A stretch of DNA of 64,000 bases, taken from NCBI GenBank assembly GCA_039619475.1, contig CM077116.1:170579363-170643362 (forward strand), read 5' to 3'. The notes below the pieces were generated by a model, which was not told where the DNA came from, did not search any database, and saw only the letters and a program-made list of their open reading frames with translations. The DNA comes from Icerya purchasi. Lineage: Eukaryota > Arthropoda > Insecta > Hemiptera > Monophlebidae. Of the stretch, positions 35,901 to 45,805 are shown piece by piece. The translations under genes were made by a program, and so were the position numbers. Position 1 is the first letter of the stretch. Each line of letters starts with the position of its first letter.

Positions 35901-36198
35901 GGGTTATAAACGCAAGCAATATGTAAAGGATGCGGAAGAAGATTCAAAAGAGAAATGTGAACCATGTTAGTAAGATTAGGATAGGGAGGAGGAAGTCAAG
36001 GGATATCGTGCGATAGGTAGGATGGATCGTATCTAATGAGAATGGCGACGCCACCGTAACCATCCACACGATCTAACCGAACTAAAGAATAGCCTTTGAA
36101 ATGTAGAGACGAGGCGGATTTGAGTCAAGTTTCGGATAACAACGCCACATGGATATTATAGAGGTCTAATAAACCCTCTAAACTTAATTTGTTTTAAG
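32931..36198 (-). mobile_element. 5'-truncated I-type LINE copy, ORF2 pseudogene
   Basis: Minus-strand copy closely related to the plus-strand element at 43523-48558. It covers most of the endonuclease (GGDWNAHSPLWG, with DGTFGSENVPI in place of a SDHVP motif), reverse transcriptase, and part of the RNase H and Cys-rich tail (LIFTDGSKDSVG). The largest frame is 34601-35965. Breaks: a frameshift after GFRSGAWAG near 34610, shared with the plus-strand copy; a 31 bp deletion near 34350 just after the LPQGSC motif that removes its continuation and shifts frame; and a deletion within RNase H near 33235. It runs tail-to-tail into another LINE end at 32930. Confidence 0.85.
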
Positions 36199-37540
36199 GC
36201 AACAAACGAATTTTATCTGTAACTTTTTGTTTTTACTTATTGATTTATTTAGTTTTGGGCTCGTCAATTATCGGGGCATTAATCGAGTGTGCACTATCGT
36301 TTTTGTTTACACTTTTCCGTTAACTGCAGCAGCATTGGAACCATCGAACGAAGCATCATTGCCTAACCGAATCACGCGTCATGTTATTTAATTGTAAGTA
36401 ACCGGCGCACCGGGAATATTTTATGAGAACATATCCAAATGTTGCGAAAATACCGAATACACACATTAAACCACGAATACGAACAGATAATACGCGAGTA
36501 ATGGACGGGCGGCAAAAAACAAACGTCGACCATGAGTGCAGATTACGAAAGAAGCTCTGGTGTTATCCGGAGACTACTTTAAATATTATAGACCGAACAT
36601 GTAATATGTGCGCCAGTGATAGCAAGAATAGGGGAACAATGAAAACTATTCGAAGGCATTAAAAATCGAAAAATGAAATATCCTGGTCCCTAATATACAT
36701 AAGAGAAGACGGTTTGTTTACGATGACGGTGTAAGGAAAGATACATTCTGTCTTCTTCTTCATGCAACCCGATTCGGATGTAGCTTAACAAACTTTTCAT
36801 GGACTCCACCATTTGACGGAATTTGTCTCGACTTCTTGCGACTTGCAATAATCCTCCTACTTTTGTAACTCCAGTTCATGTCTTAATATTTTGGAGTCAA
36901 AAAATCCTTCTTTCTCGCCCGTTTTTTCATTCTACCGCTTTTATCATTAGTGACGCCATTTTTGTCAAATTCTTTTAATGTTCCGACTTCTTCAATGAAT
37001 TTTTCTAAAATTTCCTTTCATACAAACCTTGTCTTGACAATTACGAACACAACAAAAAACAAAAAGACAGCCAAATTGGTCGAGTCGTTCTTAAGTTATG
37101 ATATTTTGTACATGCGCAATTGATTTTTATATATACAATACTATTTATTAAAGGAGCTCGTCGAAACCCGACGAACGAAAGAATTCCCGACCGCGATCTA
37201 AATAACGCATACTGGAATAACTTCTTTGCTGCGGCGCATCTGTCGGGAATGATTGTTTCGGCGCTAGTTGGCCGCATTTTCGATCAATTTTTATTAATTT
37301 TATAATTTATTTATTTATTTTTTCGAGTTTAAAGTTGCCTACACTGTTCTCCCCCAACCCTATAATTAAACTGCTCAAATTTCATAAAAATCGGATGGAT
37401 AGTTTCGAAGTCCGTAGAGGACATACAGACATACATACATTCATTTATATATGTATATATAGATAGATAACTAGTTTACATTAAAATAATCTTATCCATA
37501 AACGATTTTACCAAATCTCCATGTATAGCTTTGTTTATAA
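36199..37540. other. Intron 2 between LINE copies, including Helitron 5' segment
   Basis: 36199-37040 shows no gene. A minus-strand open frame at 37041-37277 sits inside the Helitron 5' region, and I cannot assign it. The motif TTTCATAAAAATCGGATGGATAG and the TATATA-rich Helitron edge lie at 37375-37463. Confidence 0.5.
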
Positions 37541-38922
37541 AAAACTGCTGCCTTCGATTGTGCATTGGAGCGCTAAAATCATCTCCTATTCCTGCTATCT
37601 TCTCTCAATCTGCGATGCAACCACTTTTTATCCGCAGATCGCAGCTTGGTTATAATTTTCTAATTAAACGTCTTTCTGTGTCCTCATCTAATTTTATTTC
37701 CTCCTATCTTAGTATTAAAAACCAATGGCGTTTTGTTCCTCATAAAATCCCGATCCTTTCTCTTGTAGCAGCTCGAGTCTCCAATTTTTCGCCTCGTGTC
37801 TTTTCTTATCCCAAGCTTCCTTACTTTTCTCATAACTTCTCCAGCATTCGGCAGACTATTAATCTCTTCTCTCTCCATCTCCAAACCAGCTCCGTCGCAC
37901 ATTCTACAATCCAAACCAAATTCCTCCACTTGCTTGATACATCTTTTCCTTCTCATCTAACATTCTTCACTGACGGTTCTAAAAATGAGAATGGGGTGGG
38001 CGGCGCGTTTACCTCCCTCTCACTGCATCACTCCGAATCCTTCAAACTCCCTTCCTTCTGTTCTATCTTCACAGCGGAGTCTATCTCAATTTTACGCGCA
38101 GTCTCGTTCATTCCATCCATAAGAGGGATCAGTAAATGTCTCATTACCTCCGATTCCAAAAGTTCAAGCCATTTCTTCTCCTCCTTCTCATTCATTCAAT
38201 TCTATTTTTCACTTAATTCGTTTTCTCATATCCAATCTACTCTCATCCCGTTCCATTACTATTGACCTTTTGTGGGTTCCTAGCCATTCTAGCATCGAGG
38301 GCAATGAGTTAGCGGATTTTTTAACCCATTCGGCGGCCCGTGATGGTCCTTTACTCTGTAATTTTCCTACCTCGAACATATATCCTTCTTCTTTCCTCAG
38401 CTGATTGCCGACTATGATCGGACATCTATCCTTCTCTATTTTTTAATCCCGCCTCTCATTATCTTCAAATTCAGCCGGTTCCCTGTTCTCAGACGTGGTT
38501 TCAATCCTATTTTTATCAACGCTCCGCGATCGTTTCCTTAATCAGACTGCGTTTTAATCACTCCCTTCTACCCTCTTCACGTTTTCGTTTTTCCCTATCC
38601 TCCTCTCCCGATTGACCCCTTCATAGTTCCATCACTCCTGTCATATGTGATGCAAACTACATCTTCTTTGAATGCCCTGCCCTTGATTCTGAGCGCTCTA
38701 TTTTGTACTCCAAAATCTTGGCACTGGGTCTTCTTGCTCCATATAATTCTTCCTTTGTCCTTTTCTATCCATCTCCAGATATAATCCCTGTACTCCAATT
38801 TTTCCTAAGCTCTATTTCTAATCGTCTCTCTATTTAACCTTTTCCATAATTTCTGTAGTTGTTGGGCCAAAGCCGCTGGCGTGCCCAAAAGATATAAAAA
38901 AAAAATATATATATATATATAA
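37541..38922 (+). mobile_element. 5'-truncated I-type LINE, RNase H end
   Basis: This starts abruptly inside the end of the reverse transcriptase domain (LRLCIGALKSSPIP). The frame at 37531-38265 contains the RNase H start LTFFTDGSKNENGVGGAF and the later ITSDSKSS. A frameshift near 38230 moves the next RNase H block, WVPSHSSIEGNELADFL, to another frame. The Cys/His tail (CDANYIFFECP) follows, then the 3' end GTGCCCAAAAG plus an A/TA tail. Confidence 0.8.
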
Positions 38923-39302
38923 AGTGTTGTTCTTGTTCTTTTGCACGTTTACAATTCGGGCTTTCACAGTCTTCGCGCAGGAGATTACGATTTCGGGTGA
39001 TTTCTTTCCGAATGCTACAAAAAAGGCGAGAGTTACACAAAACTAAAAGCGCATTTCACACATGTGCACGCCGTTTAAAAATTATACGGTACGAATTAAT
39101 GTAGTACATTCCCCCCGGTATCAGGTTCAGAAATAATTTTCAAAAAAAAACCACTAAAGGTGAACAGTCATCATCGCCTTCTTTCATTAAAAAAAAAAAA
39201 AAAAAACTAGTTCCGAATCTAGACCGAACAGTGAAGAAGTGATTGCTTTTTGGAACTGAAAATTAGTTTCTTTTCATTCGAAGACTCTTATTAGGTGAAA
39301 GA

Positions 39303-40519
39303 TTTCTGATTAAACGCCTTCCCATTAGTAATTCTAAACTCCTCTAAGTTCCTATCAATTTATTTCCGATAACTGGCGCTTCTCTCCTCGAAAAATTCCT
39401 ATATTATCCTCGATCTCTTCTCGGCTTATGCTCTTCTTGCCTTTTGTTCTCCCTTTCACCAAACCACCTTACTTCACTTTTAATTTCTTTGAATTCAAGC
39501 ATTCTCCGAAGTTATTTGTTCTCCCCTCGGACATTAAATCTCTTCCTCATCCTGCCATTCAAAACGAATTTAATCACATGTTATCCTCATACTTTCCGCC
39601 CCATACAATTATCTACATGGATAGTTCGAAGTCTTGGCGTTGAGGCTGCGTTCATTATCCCCGCGCTTACCTATTTCGAATCCTTTCGGTTGCCCTCCTA
39701 TTCTTTTATTTTTCTTGCCGAATCCATGGCTATCCTGCAGGTAGTCCTTTTCATATGCTCGACAAATAACATCTCTGAATTCCTCCTATCCTCGGACTAC
39801 TCGAAAGGTGTTTTATTGGCTATCTCCTCTCCTTTTCCTACTCATGAAACTGATCCCATTATTCTCCAAATTCGCATATTAATTTCTAATTTGTTGCATC
39901 CCGTTCTGTTGTAATTGATCTACTATGGATTCCTGGTCATTGCGGACTTCCTGGCAACGAGTTAGTTGACTCGTTGGCACGTTCGGCGGCGACCAATGGT
40001 CTATTCATTAGTAGATTTCCTGCTCAAACTCTTCTTATCGTTCCCATCACTTCATTCTTTACCAATCCTCGATCTTTTTACCTTTCTGTTCAACCCTTCC
40101 ATTCCTCTCATCCTTGGTTTAATCTTTTTCCCTACCTTAGCCGTTCGATTATTTCCTCTATAGTTCGCCTACGGTTCAATCATAGTTTGCTTCCGGCTTC
40201 TCTTTTCCTTTTTTCTATTGTTCATCTCATTTGTGTCCTTATGACCCTCCAGAGCTCAATTATACCTGTGATGCAAATCACATTTTGTTCGAATGTCCCT
40301 TTATTTCCTCCGAACGTTCTACTTTGTATTCTAGTCTTCTGCGCCTTGGCCTTCCTACTCCTTATAGTGCCCACTCCATTCTCTTGCACTCCCCTCTCTC
40401 AATATAGTTCCTTTGTTGACCTTCTTTATCTCCTCAATTTCTAATCTTTTCCTTATGTAATGTACAATTCCTTGCGTTGGGTAAGTTCCACTGTTGACGT
40501 GCCCAAAAAAAAAAAAAAA
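39303..40519 (+). mobile_element. 5'-truncated I-type LINE, second subfamily
   Basis: Broken frames encode RNase H pieces: TIIYMDSSKSW, AESMAILQVV and, near 39925, WIPGHCGLPGNELVDSLA. A Cys/His tail with CDANHILFECP-like spacing follows (about 40260-40320). It ends GTTGACGTGCCCA with a 17-base A-tail. Several frameshifts and stops show it is dead. Confidence 0.78.
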
Positions 40520-40894
40520 AAGTTTTCAATAGTATTGAAGTGAGAAACAGTTTTTAATCAGGTGGATTTTAACAAGGATAGAAAAGAAAACCAAAAATAA
40601 AACAACGCTGTTGCCAAAGATACTGAAATTGAAATTATCACGGAATTTTTAAAATTCTTACAACTGTCTCTATTCAGAATGTTAAAAAAAATACATGAAA
40701 CATTTTGTACTTCGCGTCTCTTTTACATTCGACGCAACACAAATTTAAGAATAAAAATTCCGAATTTTGCATTATTTCCGCGCATGACGAAGAAATAGTA
40801 TTCAGCAAGACATCTGTCGTGCTATCCGCGATATCATTAATTAATTATAACTGATACATAAATTCATAAATTTTAATCATTAATGCTTTGGCAG

Positions 40895-41036
40895 GTGCTT
40901 GGCCATGGATGGTAGCTCTTCTAGATCAAGTATCCAATACATCAAATGTTCGATGTCTTTGCGGGGGTACTTTGATTTCAGATAGACATGTTCTTACAAC
41001 TGTGTACTGCGTTAATGACACACGAAATGTTCAACT
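40895..41036 (+). CDS. Serine protease homologue, exon 3 (His57 region, His replaced by Tyr)
   Basis: The exon lies between TTTGGCAG and GTAAGT and encodes residues 58-103 plus two bases of codon 104. GAWPWMVALL and CGGTLISDRHVLT are the standard N-terminal beta-barrel motifs of S1 proteases. The catalytic histidine motif, normally TAAHC, reads TTVYC, so the His57 position is Tyr94. Cys79 and Cys95 would form the conserved loop around the histidine. Asn71 and Asn97 sit in N-x-T sequons. It is flanked by 11.5 kb and 16.2 kb introns full of retrotransposons, yet splice sites and frame are intact, which argues for a maintained non-catalytic protein and against a decayed gene. Confidence 0.88.
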
Positions 41037-41502
41037 GTAAGTTTCGGTGATATATCAAATTGTGTTAATCGATACGCTCACTTTGTAATTTAAAATTTGT
41101 AATCAAGAACCGGCAATTTTTTCAGCCGAGATACATTCCGATAAAATCACCCCTCCCAAGGGAATTCTTAAGCAGATTTGTCAGCTTTTCGATAGGATCG
41201 AAATCATTTTCACTTCAAGCAGAAAAATTCTCAAGCAATCGACATGCCATTTTAGAATAAAAAAATTAAACTTCTTAAGTAAGCGGCCAAACAAAGAATC
41301 CGCGGCGGACATCAAATCTGCAGACACTCCCCAACGCAATTTTCATTTAATTAGCTAATGTCAGCTCATAAAATTGAATAAATCGCTCGCTATAATTTTT
41401 CTTCTCGCTTAAACACTCTGCAGCCGCAAACGTGACCGCGAAAATAAAATGATAAAATTATGTTCAAAAATAACGATCATTTAAACCACATTTCCATAAT
41501 GT

Positions 41503-41731
41503 CTCAAGAACAAGCTTCTTTCTATTCCTTACTTTTACAAATCCGTATTCCCACTTCATACTGCACTTCGTTCATTCTCTCATTTCCCTCTTCTTCTGTT
41601 ACCCAAGCTCTTGATTCCTTTTTTTATCGGCCATCTCTGCCGACCGTGTAAGGATCTGACTCTCTCTTGCCCCTCTTTTCCTTTGCTCTTGGGCCAATGT
41701 CCACCGTTGACGAACCCATAAAAAAAAACAA
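41503..41731 (+). mobile_element. Short 3' fragment of an I-type LINE
   Basis: It encodes the last ~45 residues of ORF2 (YSLLLQIRIPTSYCTSFILS, like LYSQLLSLGLPTPYNSSFIL in its relatives), then TTGGGCCAATGTCCACCG, GAACCCAT and an A-tail. Confidence 0.72.
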
Positions 41732-41744
41732 CAAAAAAACATCA

Positions 41745-42249
41745 AAACCGGTAGGCTGATAGCTCACTCTAGGGGAGCTCCTCTAAAAATATTCACAGCC
41801 ACCCTCGAATGAAGAAAAAAGAGAAAATGATGAAAATCAAAAATAAAACAAAAAGCAAAAACGAATCATAACAATAAAAAAGACACATTTACATCATCTC
41901 GGCGCATCAAGATCATCGGACTAGTTCCGTTAAACGGAAATTTGATGTGGCCTTTCGGAAGGGTGAATTATCTGGGGATTATACGGATATCGAAAGTGGA
42001 CCACTACTGATCCGACATGTTTGCGAGCATATTTTGTTACTCTTTCAACCGCAGTTATTAATGGAAAAATGCTGACTGCAAACGGTAATAATAATATTCC
42101 AGCAATTACGAATGGTATTTACAGAAATGAGAAAGCCGTATAGCAATTTGTAATTAATTTCGACTGCATCTTCTTCTGATTGTACAAAAATTACCACGAA
42201 ATTTCGCAACTCCTTACGTATCGATTCTTCTCTCATTTCTGTACACTAT
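41745..42249. other. Intron 3 stretch, nothing recognised
   Basis: AT-rich non-coding sequence. No motif or structure could be supported. Confidence 0.5.
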
Positions 42250-42475
42250 TTCCGTTTCGGAGGTTAGCGATGCGCATAGTGTAATGGCGGCGATGCAGAG
42301 TATCTGTATTGATGTGCAGTCTCAAACCACCTTCTAAGATCCTTTATCCATAAATTTTGCAGTCTTCTTACCGTCCTTTCAGCTTATTTCGTACTTTTCC
42401 CCTCTAACGACGTGACCCAGGTAGCTTAGTTTTCTTGCCTTCTTGTAATTCAGAAATTCCGGAAATCTTTTTATT
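42250..42475 (-). mobile_element. RTE-like LINE 3' fragment
   Basis: Minus-strand translation in two frames gives KLSYLGHVVRGEKYEI and then RRLQNLWIKDLRRWFETAHQ. These are the C-terminal motifs (YLGHVxR, WLxxLRxWF) of a common insect endonuclease/reverse transcriptase family. A frameshift separates them. Confidence 0.65.
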
Positions 42476-42494
42476 CGACCGAGGACTTCATTGT

Positions 42495-43522
42495 ACCTAG
42501 AGAATAATTTTTACTTAAGAATGACTTATAAATGTCCGAAATAAAGAGACTAATGCAGTCGGAGGGATCAAGACCAGGGCGGAAACCGAACATGTTACTG
42601 GGTAGTGAGATATTGGACGGAAGGAAGAAGGATCTTTTTTAAGGACTGTAATAATCACAAAGGAGTTCCAAGAAAAAGATGAAGAGAGCCAGTGGATAAA
42701 ATAGAATTAAAAATATTGAGAAGAATTTGAAGAGATCGGTTGGACAAATTTTTAAGAACGCGGTAAGGTACACCCTCTAACCCTGGGGAAGAATCATTAG
42801 AATTTTCTAATGAATAACGCAGTTCTTCGTTAATTTTGAAGGGTAAGGAAATGAGGAGAGGAGTCATTGGAAAATGAAGGAGGGAAAAATTCTTCAGAGC
42901 TGAGAACATAAGAAGGAGAAATAAAGTCAAGAAAAGGAATTAATTTTTGCAAAAGAATATTCATAGATACAGGATGGTGAGAACGGGAGACTTTAAAAAC
43001 TCTAGCCATCCTCCAAATTTGAGAAAAGGAAGTGTTAGGGAAGAAAGAGGAACAAAATTTTTTACGGGAATCTTTTTTGGCCGATTTGAAAACAAATCTA
43101 GCCTTTGCATTCATTTGTTTATAGATTAGATGATTGGAGGTTGAAGGACAAGCTCGGAAAGTTTTGAAAGCAAATACACTGGATCATCATAAGCGGCTTT
43201 GTATTCGTTATTCAACCATATAGATGAAGCACTGTGACATGCTTAGGATTTTTAGGAAATTTAATTGGTGGAGAAGAGGAGGAGGACAAACTTGAATTAA
43301 TTAACTGTGTAAATGAGTTATAAGACTGAACAGGATCTATATATTTGTAGGAATATATGAAAGAGATGAGTCCAGTGTGTTACGAAATTTGAGCCAGTTG
43401 GTTTTGTAAAGATCCCAACGACAAACATAAAGGGGGTATATGGGGTAGAGGTAAAGGAAAATTATTAAAAGATAGAAGTATAGGAACACGATCTCTGCCA
43501 AAAGTGTTGTCCGAGGTTTTCC
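42495..43522 (-). mobile_element. I-type LINE ORF2 fragment (endonuclease end to early RT)
   Basis: Minus-strand pieces encode DNTFGRDRVPI (endonuclease end), NAKARFVFKSAKKDSRKKFC, SLENSNDSSPGLEGVPYRVL and FGFRPGLDPSDCI. It belongs to a related but distinct subfamily from the element that follows. It keeps the correct frame at the FGFRPG position, where the 34.6 kb and 47.4 kb copies have an extra base. It is cut at 43522 by the 5' end of the plus-strand LINE. Confidence 0.78.
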
Positions 43523-43768
43523 GGTTGTGTTTATCTCGTGTGCGCTCGCGTTCTCGTTATCGCGTATCAGCTCCATAATCAGTTGTTTCGGCAGACCGGT
43601 GAGATCGTTTCATTTATTATCTCTTCGTTGTCGTATTTCACTATTATTTAGACGCTCTACGAATTCTTAGATTACTGTTATATATTTCGATTTGTACAGC
43701 GATTTATTTTCCTTTTTTTTTTTTTTCCCCCTAATTTTACGTATATTTTAATTTGATTTGCTCGACCG

Positions 43769-45353
43769 ATGAGCTCGTCTAGTGGGGGCCGCCCTGCGGC
43801 CTCCTCCAAAGATTCAAAAACTAACAAAGCGAACTTGTCGCTGAATCTAATGGAGGTTGACGCTGCCGGAAAGCGTAAGCCATCCAGCCCTCTTTCGCCA
43901 ACAACGATTCTACCTAACAAGGATCTGCGGCTTTCGCAACCTGACTTGCCCAACCTCTCTAATACAAATAATGACAGCTGCGAATATCGCTAGTAGTAAT
44001 AATAATAACAATAATAACAATAATAATAATAATAATAATAATAATAATTCCAACAACAATAACAATAATAATAATAGTGATGATAATAGTAATAAAAACA
44101 TCAACAACAACAACATTTTATCCACCAATAATAACAATAATAATAGTAAAGATTTTATTAATGTTTTTCCTTCCGATCATCCTGGTCCCTTTAAAGTTTT
44201 TGTCGAAAACTCCACCCTAGACGAGAACATCGGGAATTTGCACCCGTTGGCTCTGGCTAGGCTCATCTGTAAAATTTCAACTTCCTTTTCGGACATCATT
44301 CCCCAGGGCAGGGGGCGTATCTCGGTTATGTTTCCCTCTGCTTCTGCGGCGAATGAGTTTCTGAACAATTCTTCAATTTTTCAGTCCAACAATATTACCG
44401 CGTATATCCCCACCAATGCTCTGTTTAGTATGGGCGTTATCTCTGGAATCTTTCCTTCCTTTTCCGAAGACGAATTTAAAGAGGGGCTTGTTTCCTCTAT
44501 CCCCGTAGTTGCAGTTCGTCGTATATTTCGCTCTTCTGATGGAAAAAAAATTCCCACCAGGAGTGTCGAACTTAAATTCGCTAAGTCGTTCCTTCCGGAG
44601 TTTGTAACGATTTACAAACTCCGTTTTCCCGTTTCCCCCAGTGTCCGTTCTCCAACTCAGTGCTCTAAATGCTTCCTTTTTGGACATATTGCGCGCCATT
44701 GTCGTAGCTCTCATCCCGTTTGCTCACACTGTGCTTCCAGACATCCCTCTTCGGAATGTCCCAACCTCCAGGAGCCTCCTATTTGTCGCAACTGCAAAGG
44801 TTGCCATAGCTCGTCCGATCGCATCTGTCCGGAGTGGCTTAGACAGAAGGATATTAAAAGAATCATGGCGTTCGAAAACATATCTTTTCAAGAAGCCGCC
44901 AAACATAAATCCTCTAGTGTCGTCTCCCAAGCCTTTTCCTATGCTAATCGTGCCGCAGCCCCTTCTTCCGCTCAAGCCTCTTCTAAAATTAATAAATTGT
45001 CTTCTCCTCCTCGTCCTAAATCTCCCACTTTTCATAAATCTCCTAAATCGAAACCGCATTCCAAGACTCTTCCTCACTTTCCCACCGTCCCCTCGCTCTA
45101 CACCTGTTCTCCATCTGTTGGTTGGACCTTGAATCGTGAAGATTCCCCTCTTCTGAATTCTTCGCTGCCTTCCAGCAACTTTCTAGCTCCTCGCAGCCTG
45201 CTTCCTAATTCCCCCCCTAATTACTCCCCATTTAATATCACTAATCTTTCCGCCGCAATCATGGAACTCCTCGCTTCTCATAACATAGCCGCCTCCTCTT
45301 CTCTCCTTGGCAATCTTTCTTCTTTCTTATCCAATTATGTCCATTCCTCGTAA
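43769..45353 (+). pseudogene. LINE ORF1, Gag-like nucleic-acid-binding protein (frameshifted)
   Basis: It starts MSSSSGGRPAASSKDSKT at 43769. The frame closes at 43993, and the rest continues in another frame (open 43857-45353), so one frameshift lies near the start of an Asn-rich AAT/AAC repeat (43997-44140). After the Asn run comes a folded region (GPFKVFVEN onwards), then three Cys/His knuckles: CSKCFLFGHIARHC, CSHCASRHPSSEC and CRNCKGCHSSSDRIC. The C-terminus is Ser/Pro-rich. ORF1 proteins of I, Jockey and R1 elements bind the element's RNA with such knuckles. The frameshift may be real or a sequencing slip in the repeat. Confidence 0.85.
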
Positions 45354-45805
45354 GGCATATTTTTGCCTTCTCCTTGTCTTTATCTCCCTCCCCCTTTTTC
45401 TCCCTGTTAGCCAAGGATAACGCCTTACTTACGCTTCAGGAACACTAGACATGCTTCTGTGCTCGTGTCATTTAATTTGTTCATATTCAGTTATAATTGT
45501 CCCTTTAGGGGGGGGGGAGACCTACAAACTGGTGGTGAGCCATGTTCGTGCAGGTACTCCTCTCTGCGCTTTGAATTATACCAAATTGATACGAATAGAA
45601 AAGGTCCGGCAAATTGGCCCGGATATTGTGGTAGGCAGGACTTCTTTCGTCTTCAATTTCCTTGTTCTTCCTTTCTCCTCCACAAGTTGGAAGTGCACCT
45701 ACGTGCTCGCTTCTTATTTACTAACCTTTCTTTCTTCTTTTATAGCTACTCTCGTCCTACCCTTCATTTTCTATCCTATTCTAATTTTCTTGTATCCTAG
45801 ATAGC

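Larger units (their letters stand above)
31862..37463 (-). mobile_element. Possible large minus-strand Helitron with nested insertions, or two Helitron ends
   Basis: At the left edge the minus strand reads a hairpin (GGCAGGACAACGTCTACC), then GGGTCCG and CTAG followed by T, a standard Helitron 3' end. At the right edge the minus strand reads TC TATATATACATATATAAATG after an A, a standard Helitron 5' end, followed by a GATTTTTATGAAATTTG-like segment also seen in the Helitron at 59234-60427. If these ends belong together, the element is 5.6 kb and was invaded by LINE copies. No Rep/helicase motifs are recognised inside, so it would be non-autonomous. They could equally be two separate truncated copies. 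Confidence 0.5.

Noticed and set aside
37041..37277. 78 aa minus-strand frame near a Helitron 5' end
   Set aside because: It shows no Rep or helicase motif and was treated as part of the Helitron sequence.
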